From: Campylobacteraceae bacterium
GTDB lineage: Bacteria; Campylobacterota; Campylobacteria; Campylobacterales; Sulfurovaceae
Reading direction: 5' to 3'
DNA: 7,327 nt
NCBI GenBank assembly: GCA_027083895.1
Contig: JALWMN010000044.1
Coordinates: 1 to 7,327 of the forward strand
This document shows positions 1 to 5,342 of the stretch, piece after piece (positions within the stretch are counted from its first letter, which is position 1; each line of letters opens with the position of its first letter). The translations under genes were made by a program, and so were the position numbers. Below the pieces are notes generated by a model. It saw only the letters and a program-made list of their open reading frames with translations, did not search any database and was not told the origin of the DNA.

Positions 1-418
1 GAATAACTGGATCAACCCCTGCTGGTGGTTCACCTGTAAAATCTCTGTATCTTCCATCATAGCGTGGGCGTTCACCCTTTGCCTCTTGCTCTGCTCTAAG
101 GGCATCAAGCTCCTCTTTTGTCATATAGCACTTATAGGCTTTACCCTCTTCTAAAAGCTTTTGAATATATTGCTTATAGAGATCAAATCTTTTAGATTGA
201 TAGACTACATCGCCATCATAGTTTAAGCCTACCCAATCAAATGCCTCCAAGATAGCTTTAAGGGCTTCATCAGAGTTTCTACTTAAATCTGTATCCTCTA
301 TTCGAAGCAGAAACTTTCCCTTATTCTTTCTTGCCCAAAGCCAACTAAAAAGAGCTGTTCTTAAACCCCCAATATGTAAATATCCCGTAGGACTTGGTGC
401 AAATCGTGTAACAACCAT
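1..418 (-). CDS. gltX: Glutamyl-tRNA synthetase, N-terminal part (runs off left edge)
   Basis: Class I aminoacyl-tRNA synthetase that charges tRNA(Glu) with glutamate in the cytoplasm. Reading the minus strand from the ATG at 418 gives 139 open codons to the window edge. The start is [14 protein letters not shown] (residues 5-18), the family signature with the HIGH-type ATP-binding motif HIGG at 15-18. It is followed by [11 protein letters not shown], which contains the conserved glutamate-binding region. The KMSKS loop and the anticodon-binding domain lie outside the window. The start is supported by AAGGA at 424-428, five bases upstream. From memory the protein reads most like Helicobacter GltX1, but many Campylobacterota carry two GltX paralogues, one of which charges tRNA(Gln). 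The visible part cannot settle which one this is. It lies 152 bases downstream of accC on the same strand with no clear promoter between them, so co-transcription with accBC is plausible. Confidence 0.95.
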   Translation of the reverse strand, partial: MVVTRFAPSPTGYLHIGGLRTALFSWLWARKNKGKFLLRIEDTDLSRNSDEALKAILEAFDWVGLNYDGDVVYQSKRFDLYKQYIQKLLEEGKAYKCYMTKEELDALRAEQEAKGERPRYDGRYRDFTGEPPAGVDPVI

Positions 419-423
419 TCTTT

Positions 424-428
424 TCCTT
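424..428 (-). promoter_or_regulatory. Ribosome binding site of gltX
   Basis: On the minus strand AAAGGAAAAG precedes the ATG at 418, with AAGGA five bases from the start codon. It confirms the start that puts the HIGG motif at residues 15-18. Confidence 0.7.
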
Positions 429-430
429 TG

Positions 431-570
431 TGAAAAGCTAAGAGCAAAGTGCCGAGAGCTTAGAGCTAACAAAGTAGCTTTGCTTTATTTATGCGGCAAA
501 ACCGCAAATAAAACGCGACAAAATCGCACCACTAGCTCTGTTGCTCTAAGCCCTAAGCTCTTAGCTTATT
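431..570. repeat. Inverted array of imperfect 7-base repeats between accC and gltX
   Basis: The whole spacer is repeat-like. The left arm (436-470, plus strand) divides into heptamers AGCTAAG, AGCAAAG, TGCCGAG, AGCTTAG and AGCTAAC. The right arm (535-570) divides into GCTCTGTT (8), GCTCTAA, GCCCTAA, GCTCTTA and GCTTATT, the same unit in inverse orientation. The arms pair in more than one register: 435-445 with 557-567 (11 perfect pairs), 458-466 with 543-551 (9 pairs), or 441-447 with 541-547 (7 pairs). Two small hairpins sit in the centre. The right arm ends at 570, directly against the accC stop codon (571-573). No ORF is seen in it. It could be a decayed dispersed intergenic repeat, or a structured 3' end or spacer in the acc-gltX transcript. 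What it does is unknown. Confidence 0.7.
484..527. repeat. Twin hairpins with identical loops inside the heptamer element
   Basis: The first hairpin pairs GCGG (493-496) with CCGC (502-505) around the loop CAAAA. It is extended by TTTATTT (484-490) pairing with AAATAAA (506-512) across a two-base bulge (491-492). The second pairs GCGA (515-518) with TCGC (524-527) around the same loop CAAAA. The second has a compensated change (G-C to A-T) at the loop-closing pair, and the two hairpins are 22 bases apart. Neither is followed on either strand by a T-run typical of an intrinsic terminator. Confidence 0.6.
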
Positions 571-1914
571 TTAGCCTTTATAATCTTCTAAATATTTTGT
601 GTCAAAGTTGTTATTAATAAAGTCTTCGTTTCGCATCATTTTTCGATGGAAATCTATCGTAGTCTTTACCCCTGCAACTTCAAACTCATCGAGAGCTCTT
701 CTCATTTTAGCAATTGCGGCATCTCTATCCTCACCCCAAACAATGAGCTTGCCTATCATTGAATCATAATATGGTGGGATAATATAGTTGCAGTAAGCAT
801 GCGTATCGATTCGAACATCCTTCCCACCTGGTGCGATCCATTTCTGAATTTTCCCCGGGCTTGGCAAAAAGCTTACTGGATCCTCCGCAGTAATCCTACA
901 CTCAATCGCATGCCCTCTTAAGTTGATCTCATCTTGTGGAGGTAAAGCTTTCCCTTCAGCTATTTCAATCATTAACTTAATAATATCAAGACCACTTACC
1001 ATCTCACTTACACAATGCTCAACTTGCAATCTTGTATTCATCTCCATAAAGTAGAAGTTATTATGCTTATCAACTAAAAATTCAAAAGTTCCTGCACCCT
1101 CATATCTTAAAAACTTCGTAGCTCTTACTGCCGCTTCATGAAGCTCTTTTCGTCTTGCATCATCAAGAACAACTGCTGGAGACTCTTCGATAAGCTTCTG
1201 GTGGCGCCGTTGCATCGAGCAATCTCTCTCTCCAACATGTATTGCATTTCCAAAACTATCTCCTAAAACTTGCACCTCTACATGGCGAGGGGACTCAATA
1301 AACTTCTCCATATAGAGTGTTCCATCACCAAAGGCATTTACCGCCTCAGACTCACATGCAAAGAAAGCATTTTCAATATAGCTCTCATCCTCAACAATAC
1401 GCATTCCACGTCCGCCACCACCAGCAGCAGCTTTTAAAATTACTGGATAACCAATCTCTTTTGCTAACGCTTTTGCCTCTTCAGGTGACTCTATCGCCCC
1501 ATCACTTCCAGGGATTGTTGGCACACCAGCCTCTGCCATAAGCTGTTTTGCTTTTGATTTATCAGCCATCTTCTGCATAACCTCTACAGAAGGCCCAATA
1601 AACTTAATATTGTGATGCTCACAGATCTCTACAAAGTTTTGATTTTCACTCAAAAATCCATACCCTGGAAAGATTGCATCACACTCACTTAACTCTGCTG
1701 CAGCAATAACTGCTGGAATATTCAAATAACTCTCACTACTCTTAGCTGGGCCAATACAGACAGCTGCATCTGCAAACTCTAAATAGGCTGCATCTTTATC
1801 ACCAGTAGAATAGACAACTACTGCCTCTTTTCCCATCTCTTTAATTGTTCTTAGAGCCCGAAGTGCAATCTCGCCTCTATTAGCAATAAGAATTCTCTTG
1901 ATCTCTCGTGCCAT
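571..1914 (-). CDS. accC: Biotin carboxylase subunit of acetyl-CoA carboxylase
   Basis: AccC carboxylates the biotin on AccB using bicarbonate and ATP, the first half-reaction of acetyl-CoA carboxylase, which makes malonyl-CoA for fatty-acid synthesis. The protein is 447 residues, the usual length for a stand-alone AccC. It starts with the carboxylase N-domain (KRILIANRGEIALR, 6-19) and has the ATP-grasp glycine loop GGGGRG at 165-170. RRHQKLIEE follows at 236-244, with the ATP-binding Lys240. EMNTRLQVEH (291-300) carries metal ligands and catalytic residues (Arg295, Gln297, Val298, Glu299), and Arg340 lies in ECRITAEDP. All expected active-site residues are visible. It follows accB with one base between stop and start, so the two are almost certainly translationally coupled. 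A pyruvate carboxylase A subunit is an alternative for this fold, but the adjacent biotin carrier gene makes AccC far more likely. Confidence 0.97.
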   Translation of the reverse strand: MAREIKRILIANRGEIALRALRTIKEMGKEAVVVYSTGDKDAAYLEFADAAVCIGPAKSSESYLNIPAVIAAAELSECDAIFPGYGFLSENQNFVEICEHHNIKFIGPSVEVMQKMADKSKAKQLMAEAGVPTIPGSDGAIESPEEAKALAKEIGYPVILKAAAGGGGRGMRIVEDESYIENAFFACESEAVNAFGDGTLYMEKFIESPRHVEVQVLGDSFGNAIHVGERDCSMQRRHQKLIEESPAVVLDDARRKELHEAAVRATKFLRYEGAGTFEFLVDKHNNFYFMEMNTRLQVEHCVSEMVSGLDIIKLMIEIAEGKALPPQDEINLRGHAIECRITAEDPVSFLPSPGKIQKWIAPGGKDVRIDTHAYCNYIIPPYYDSMIGKLIVWGEDRDAAIAKMRRALDEFEVAGVKTTIDFHRKMMRNEDFINNNFDTKYLEDYKG

Positions 1915-1915
1915 T

Positions 1916-2380
1916 TTACAACTTCTCTACTCTAAAGAGTGGTGTATCATACTCAACAGGCTGTCCATCTTTCACTAAAACCTCTACAATTTTACAATCA
2001 TACTCAGCCTCAAGCTCATTCATAATCTTCATCGCCTCTAAAATACAGAGCGTCTGCCCTTTACTTACTGTATCACCTACTTTTACAAATGGTGGAGAGT
2101 CAGGAGATGGAGCTTCATAGAAGGTTCCTACCATTGGAGATGTAATAAACTCACCACTTGCTGCCTCTACAGAAGCCTCGCTAGCTACTTGTGTAACTGC
2201 TGCCTGCGGAGCACTCTCAACCGCTGCAGGAGCAGCCTGAGCTACTGGAGCAGAAGTTGCCATAACACCTTCGCTCTCTTTTACCATAGAGATCTCAAAC
2301 TCACCATCTTTTAACTTCAATTTACCTAACTTGCTGCGGCCAAAAACTCTTATTAACTCTTTAATCTCTTCTAAATTCAT
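1916..2380 (-). CDS. accB: Biotin carboxyl carrier protein of acetyl-CoA carboxylase
   Basis: AccB carries biotin and moves the carboxyl group from AccC to the carboxyltransferase. The 154-residue protein has the standard layout. Residues 1-35 are an N-terminal region ([13 protein letters not shown]) used for assembly with AccC. Residues 40-75 are a flexible Ala/Val/Pro-rich linker. Residues 78-154 are a biotinyl domain with [15 protein letters not shown], the 'thumb' region typical of AccB, and the biotinylation motif EAMKIMNE. Lys118 is the expected biotin site for BirA. The start at 2380 has AAGGGA six to seven bases upstream. The stop TAA (1916-1918) is separated from the accC ATG by one base. 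The gene is divergent from dcd. The carboxyltransferase subunits accA and accD are not in the window, which is usual, since they are often encoded elsewhere. Confidence 0.97.
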   Translation of the reverse strand: MNLEEIKELIRVFGRSKLGKLKLKDGEFEISMVKESEGVMATSAPVAQAAPAAVESAPQAAVTQVASEASVEAASGEFITSPMVGTFYEAPSPDSPPFVKVGDTVSKGQTLCILEAMKIMNELEAEYDCKIVEVLVKDGQPVEYDTPLFRVEKL

Positions 2381-2412
2381 CTATAATTCCCTTTTAACTC
2401 TATAAGTATCCC

Positions 2413-2441
2413 TACCTATAAAAGTAAAAAATTTTTAGGTA
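2413..2441. repeat. Dyad in the accB-dcd intergenic region, candidate operator
   Basis: TACCTA (2413-2418) and TAGGTA (2436-2441) are perfect inverse complements. The dyad continues inward through one T-T mismatch to AAA (2420-2422) and TTT (2432-2434), around a short A-rich centre. It lies directly upstream of, and overlaps, the putative -10 box of dcd, and it would also sit in the leader of an accB transcript. The region is very A/T-rich, so chance is a real possibility. Confidence 0.3.
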
Positions 2442-2448
2442 TAATACC
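2438..2448. promoter_or_regulatory. Overlapping divergent -10 boxes for dcd (+) and accB (-)
   Basis: The sequence GGTATAATACC reads TATAAT on the plus strand (2440-2445) and TATTAT on the minus strand (2446-2441), the two boxes being offset by one base. The plus-strand box would start a dcd message near 2452, with a leader of about 35 bases. The minus-strand box would start an accB message near 2434, with a leader of about 54 bases. No -35 consensus is seen, but A/T-tracts lie upstream on both sides, as known for sigma-70 promoters in Campylobacterota. The plus-strand assignment is the stronger one, and accB may use another box nearer its start. Confidence 0.5.
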
Positions 2449-2486
2449 ATAATTCTTATAAGAACTTCAACGCAAAAAGAGGATGC

Positions 2487-3053
2487 ATGGGTTTAAAATC
2501 GGATAAATGGATACGGGAGATGTCACAAAAAGGGATGATAACACCCTACTGCGAAGATTTAGTCGGTGAGGGCGTTGTAAGCTATGGTCTAAGCAGCTAC
2601 GGTTACGATATTCGCGTGAGTGATGAGTTTAAGATCTTTACCAATATCAATGCCCAAGTAGTCGATCCAAAAGATTTCGATGAGAATAATGTTGTCGATT
2701 TTAAAGGTGATGTCTGTATCGTTCCACCAAACTCTTTTGCATTAGCTAGAACCGTTGAGTACTTTAAGATGCCACCAAATGTACTTGCAATCTGCCTTGG
2801 TAAAAGTACATATGCTAGATGTGGCATTATAGTAAATGTTACACCATTTGAGCCAGGATTTGAAGGACACATAACTATAGAGATAAGTAACACTACTCCA
2901 CTTCCAGCAAAGATTTATGCAAATGAAGGGATTGCACAAGTCCTCTTTTTCGAAGGTGACGAACCATGCGAAACAACATATGCAGATAGAAAAGGAAAAT
3001 ACCAAAAGCAAGAGGGGATTACACTCCCTAGGATCTTAAAAAATAACAATTAA
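2487..3053 (+). CDS. dcd: dCTP deaminase
   Basis: Converts dCTP to dUTP and ammonia, the main route to dUMP and then dTTP in bacteria that use this enzyme; it acts in the cytoplasm as a trimer. The 188-residue protein has [11 protein letters not shown] (34-44), the family's N-terminal signature. [10 protein letters not shown] (105-114) carries the conserved Ser107 and Arg111, and [18 protein letters not shown] (119-136) includes Glu132, the likely catalytic base. [11 protein letters not shown] (148-158) and a C-terminal tail ending TLPRIL follow. No key residue is missing. The bifunctional dCTP deaminase/dUTPase forms are similar in length, so dUTPase activity cannot be excluded from sequence alone. 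The start has AAGAGG (2477-2482) four bases upstream. A second ATG at 2483 is out of frame. The gene ends with four consecutive in-frame stops (TAA, TAG, TGA, TAG; 3051-3062). Confidence 0.95.
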   Translation: MGLKSDKWIREMSQKGMITPYCEDLVGEGVVSYGLSSYGYDIRVSDEFKIFTNINAQVVDPKDFDENNVVDFKGDVCIVPPNSFALARTVEYFKMPPNVLAICLGKSTYARCGIIVNVTPFEPGFEGHITIEISNTTPLPAKIYANEGIAQVLFFEGDEPCETTYADRKGKYQKQEGITLPRILKNNN

Positions 3054-3138
3054 TAGTGATAGTGGAGAGAAAACTAAAATATCTAGCACCCACTATCCCC
3101 AACAGCCACTTAATCACTAATCACTAATTACAAATTAC
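3054..3138. repeat. Heptamer tandem repeat with an inverted partner after dcd
   Basis: The right part (3111-3138) is four imperfect 7-base units: TAATCAC, TAATCAC, TAATTAC and AAATTAC. The left part (3054-3065, TAGTGATAGTGG) pairs with 3106-3119, as CCACT and ATCACTA separated by a two-base bulge (3111-3112). A shorter competing stem joins 3058-3065 with 3090-3097 (8 pairs). The element starts at the base after the dcd stop codon. No T-run follows the stems, so a classical terminator is not supported, although a structured 3' end for the dcd message is possible. It resembles the accC-gltX element in plan (7-base units, inverted arms, contact with a stop codon) but not in unit sequence. Confidence 0.55.
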
Positions 3139-3175
3139 GAATCTTCCAAACCAAAATTAAAAATCTAAAATTTTA

Positions 3176-3184
3176 TGCTATAAT
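3176..3184 (+). promoter_or_regulatory. Extended -10 promoter of the BON-LysM gene
   Basis: TGC followed by TATAAT (3179-3184) is an extended -10 box. It is preceded by alternating A and T tracts (about 3150-3175) rather than a -35 box, as is usual in Campylobacterota. Transcription would start near 3191, leaving a leader of about 24 bases with AGGAG at 3203-3207, seven bases before the ATG at 3215. Confidence 0.65.
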
Positions 3185-3214
3185 ACACCATAATTCAAAT
3201 TTAGGAGAGTATAA

Positions 3215-3676
3215 ATGGGACTATTTAGTTTCTTTAAAGATGCTGGTAAAAAGCTTTTAGGCAGTGGTAATGATGATGAAGCGATCAAAAATGAGATCGA
3301 AAGCAGCTTCGAGGGTGAACCAGTTCAAGGCTTAACTGTAAGTGTAGAAGATGGTGTTGTAACTCTAGCTGGTGTTGCACAAGATAACGATACAAGAGAA
3401 AAGGTAATTCTTATTGCTGGAAATGTAGAAGGTGTAGAGAGTGTCAATGCAGACCAACTCTTAACTCCAGAGATGATTGAAGCAAGCAACGAACGCGATA
3501 TTCCAGAGCCAACATTCTACACAATCCAAGAGGGTGACACACTTTGGGCAATTGCACAAAAACACTACGGTGATGGTAATAAATACCACGACATCGTAGC
3601 TGCAAACCTAGAAGTTATCAAAGATGCAGACAAAATCTACCCAGGGCAATCAATTAGACTTCCAGAAATCGCATAA
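3215..3676 (+). CDS. kbp: BON and LysM domain protein, Kbp/YgaU family
   Basis: The 153-residue protein matches the domain plan and length of E. coli Kbp (YgaU, 149 residues), a cytoplasmic K+-binding protein linked to osmotic stress. It opens with MGLFSFFKDAGKKL, very close to the MGLFNFVKDAGEKL of the E. coli protein. A BON domain follows (about 22-84; LTVSVEDGVVTLAG at 40-53). A LysM domain then runs from about 100 to 151 (FYTIQEGDTLWAIAQKHYGD, then KIYPGQSIRLP). There is no signal peptide, lipobox or membrane segment, so a cytoplasmic location is likely even though LysM domains often bind peptidoglycan. Its own promoter upstream and a hairpin at its end suggest a single-gene unit. The family call is firm; K+ binding here is inferred from homology. 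Confidence 0.9.
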   Translation: MGLFSFFKDAGKKLLGSGNDDEAIKNEIESSFEGEPVQGLTVSVEDGVVTLAGVAQDNDTREKVILIAGNVEGVESVNADQLLTPEMIEASNERDIPEPTFYTIQEGDTLWAIAQKHYGDGNKYHDIVAANLEVIKDADKIYPGQSIRLPEIA

Positions 3677-3678
3677 AC

Positions 3679-3709
3679 TCAATTCCGCCTTTGGCGGGAT
3701 TGAAAATTT
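3679..3709 (+). terminator. Hairpin terminator after the BON-LysM gene, possibly two-way
   Basis: TCAATTCCGCC (3679-3689) pairs with GGCGGGATTGA (3693-3703), giving eleven pairs with one G-U wobble around a TTT loop. It lies two bases after the stop codon. The tail on the plus strand is AAAATTTA, so the T-run is short and late. On the minus strand the same stem is followed by GTTTAT. Its place between two converging genes fits a shared terminator for this gene and for the mqnE operon. Confidence 0.65.
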
Positions 3710-3762
3710 AGAGCTTTGAACCTACTATTTATATCTTTTTACCAACCTACAAGTTAATTTTT

Positions 3763-4206
3763 CTAGAAAATATTAAAAAATCTATTCTTCCTATAGATTC
3801 TATCTCCTTGTTGAATATCATTATTGGTAATATTTTGAAGCAATAATCCAATTTGATCACCTGCTTTAACTACTCCATTGTTGCTTATGTGCTCGATATT
3901 TAAAACTTTTGTAACAATATTTGATCCATCTGCTTTCAATATAGTTACTTTTTGTCCCTTTTTTACTGTTCCACTTGAAACAATACCTGCAACAACTATT
4001 CCTACATTTTTTATCTCAAAAATATCCATAACAAACATGATAAAATCTTTTGAATGGTGCGGATCTATAAAGTTTTTAATTTCAATCTTATAATCATTAT
4101 TATCAATAGATAATTTATGTAGCTGCTGTATAGATTTCGCAATAAGTTTTCTATTATTTGAAAAAAGATTTTTATACAAATCGTTACTATTTTGCATTCC
4201 ATTCAT
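3763..4206 (-). CDS. Small protein resembling a stand-alone EF-Tu domain 2
   Basis: This 147-residue protein has no assigned function that I recognise. Residues about 54-137 (IMFVMDIFEIKNVGIVVAGI, then SSGTVKKGQKVTIL, then AGDQIGLLLQNITNNDIQQGDRIY) follow the beta-barrel domain 2 of EF-Tu and related translational GTPases: 'V/I-D-x-F-x-I-x-x-x-G-x-V-V-x-G' at the start and 'A-G-D-x-x-G-L-L-L-x-x-I' near the end. No P-loop, DxxG or NKxD motif is present, so there is no GTPase domain, and no domain 3 follows. Residues 1-50 are a polar, probably helical extension of unknown type. Asparagine is abundant (19 of 147). The gene starts three bases after the mqnE stop, so it is probably co-transcribed with mqnE. 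GAAGG at 4218-4222 is 11 bases from the ATG at 4206; a second ATG at 4197 is less well placed. Two sampled 60-base stretches are about 25-27% G+C, against 43% in a stretch of mqnE, which suggests separate origin or relaxed constraint. Confidence 0.75.
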   Translation of the reverse strand: MNGMQNSNDLYKNLFSNNRKLIAKSIQQLHKLSIDNNDYKIEIKNFIDPHHSKDFIMFVMDIFEIKNVGIVVAGIVSSGTVKKGQKVTILKADGSNIVTKVLNIEHISNNGVVKAGDQIGLLLQNITNNDIQQGDRIYRKNRFFNIF

Positions 4207-4209
4207 TTG

Positions 4210-5274
4210 CTAATAAACCTTCAACTCATTATATAAACTGTCCCGCTCTACCGGTATAAAGCCACTATCTTTAATGAGTCCTACAAACTCTTCTAGTGCA
4301 ATCCCATTTGCACTAGCAGCTCCAGCAGCACTTTGAATCGACTCTTTTTGGATGGTTCCATCTAAATCATCACAGCCAAACTCTTGGGCTAGTAGGGCTA
4401 AATTAATTGTAGATGTGGCCCAGTAGGCTTTGATATGTGGAATATTATCTAAGAAAATCCGAGCGATTGCGTAAGTTTTGAGTATCTCTTGTGCAGTTAG
4501 GAAATTATCTACTTTTAGATAGTTGTTCTCTCGCTGGTAAACTAAAGGAATAAATGTATTAAATCCATTAGTCTCATCTTGTAAGTTTCTTAGTCTCTCC
4601 ATATGATCAACTCTATCTACCCTACTCTCTATATGTCCAAAGAGCATTGTAGCGTTCGATTTTCTACCCTTACTATGCCAAAGTTTATGAATCTCAAGCC
4701 ACTGCTTAGAACTTACTTTGCCTTTACAAATTTTATCTCTTACATCTTCGGCAAAAATCTCAGCTCCTCCGCCAGGCATAGAATCAACTCCATGCTCTAT
4801 CATTAAGTCGATAATCTCTTCGTAACTTTTGTTATACTCTGTTGCTAAAAAGTGTATCTCTGCCGCAGTTAATGCTTTTACATGGATCTCTGGAAGAGCT
4901 TTTTTAACTTCGCTAAAGCTTCGCAGATACCAATCTAAACCTACTTCTGGATTATGAGCCGAGACTATATGCACCTCTTTGGCACCCCTCTCCCAAGCAC
5001 CCTTAGCGATTGCGACGATCTCTTCTACACTCATAGTATAGGGGTTTGGGTTCTTCCTGGTTGCAGAATAGGCACAAAACTTACATGTATCTTTACATAT
5101 ATTGGTTGGATTGATATGCCTATTGATATTAAAATAACTCTTTTTCCCATACTTCTCTTCTCGAATACTACTTGCAAGTTCGCCTAGCTCTATTAGCTCT
5201 AGATCATAAAGCTTTAAAGTCTCCTCTTTGCTAACTCTTTCACGATTTACTATTTTTTTTATAATATCTTGCAT
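4210..5274 (-). CDS. mqnE: Aminofutalosine synthase, radical SAM enzyme of menaquinone synthesis
   Basis: MqnE joins 3-[(1-carboxyvinyl)oxy]benzoate to the adenosyl part of SAM, giving aminofutalosine in the futalosine route to menaquinone, the respiratory quinone of Campylobacterota. The 354-residue length is normal. The radical SAM cluster motif is CKDTCKFC (Cys60, Cys64, Cys67; C-x3-C-x2-C), preceded by NINRHINPTN. Other MqnE-like segments are HIVSAHNPEVGLDWY, DSMPGGGAEIFAEDVRDKIC and SNATMLFGHIESRVDRVDH. Together they separate it from the related MqnC (dehypoxanthine futalosine cyclase), which remains the main alternative. The start is ATG at 5274 with a purine-rich GGGAAG close upstream, and the stop is TAG (4210-4212). 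It is divergent from glnD and leads a probable two-gene unit with the EF-Tu-domain-2-like gene. No other menaquinone gene is in the window. Confidence 0.93.
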   Translation of the reverse strand: MQDIIKKIVNRERVSKEETLKLYDLELIELGELASSIREEKYGKKSYFNINRHINPTNICKDTCKFCAYSATRKNPNPYTMSVEEIVAIAKGAWERGAKEVHIVSAHNPEVGLDWYLRSFSEVKKALPEIHVKALTAAEIHFLATEYNKSYEEIIDLMIEHGVDSMPGGGAEIFAEDVRDKICKGKVSSKQWLEIHKLWHSKGRKSNATMLFGHIESRVDRVDHMERLRNLQDETNGFNTFIPLVYQRENNYLKVDNFLTAQEILKTYAIARIFLDNIPHIKAYWATSTINLALLAQEFGCDDLDGTIQKESIQSAAGAASANGIALEEFVGLIKDSGFIPVERDSLYNELKVY

Positions 5275-5300
5275 AACTTCCCAACCTAAAGATTTTGTGC

Positions 5301-5307
5301 TATTATA
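5301..5307. promoter_or_regulatory. Overlapping divergent extended -10 boxes for glnD (+) and mqnE (-)
   Basis: On the plus strand TGC precedes TATTAT (5301-5306). On the minus strand TGT precedes TATAAT (5307-5302). Both are extended -10 boxes, offset by one base. They would start glnD near 5313 (leader about 27 bases) and mqnE near 5295 (leader about 20 bases). The intergenic space is only 65 bases, so some such arrangement is needed if both genes have their own promoter here. No -35 boxes are evident. Confidence 0.6.
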
Positions 5308-5329
5308 ACAATAAAAACTAAGTTAGAGT

Positions 5330-5342
5330 AGGGTTTAGATTG
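5330..5342 (+). promoter_or_regulatory. Ribosome binding site and TTG start of glnD
   Basis: AGGG (5330-5333) lies six bases before TTG at 5340-5342. An in-frame TAA at 5319-5321 and the absence of any ATG or GTG codon between it and the TTG leave TTG as the only good start upstream of the conserved region. The first in-frame ATG lies far inside the protein and would cut into the conserved N-terminus. Confidence 0.75.

Noticed and set aside
431..570. The accC-gltX spacer as a T-box leader, tRNA or CRISPR array
   Set aside because: There is no T-box core, no cloverleaf, and the repeats are 7-base imperfect units in inverted arms rather than longer identical repeats with unique spacers.
1317..1541. 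74-codon plus-strand ORF rich in His and Gln
   Set aside because: It lies wholly opposite the accC ATP-grasp region, which is intact and conserved; the His/Gln-rich translation is typical of an antisense shadow.
1908..2120. 70-codon plus-strand ORF across the accB-accC junction
   Set aside because: It is antisense to the biotinyl domain of accB, with no ribosome binding site or recognisable domain.
2603..3011. Two minus-strand ORFs (2603-2893 and 2742-3011) opposite dcd
   Set aside because: They overlap each other and the well-supported dcd gene, and their translations show no family features.
3759..3770. Perfect 12-base palindrome TTTTCTAGAAAA over the stop codon of the EF-Tu-domain-2-like gene
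   Set aside because: It has no loop and so cannot make a useful RNA hairpin, and palindromes of this kind are expected by chance in such A/T-rich sequence.
3878..4093. 71-codon plus-strand ORF inside the EF-Tu-domain-2-like gene
   Set aside because: It is antisense to the recognisable barrel domain, and its hydrophobic translation is what A/T-rich antisense frames usually give.
4603..5187. Plus-strand ORFs at 4603-4806 and 4954-5187 opposite mqnE
   Set aside because: Both are antisense to conserved MqnE segments and have no start signals or domains of their own.
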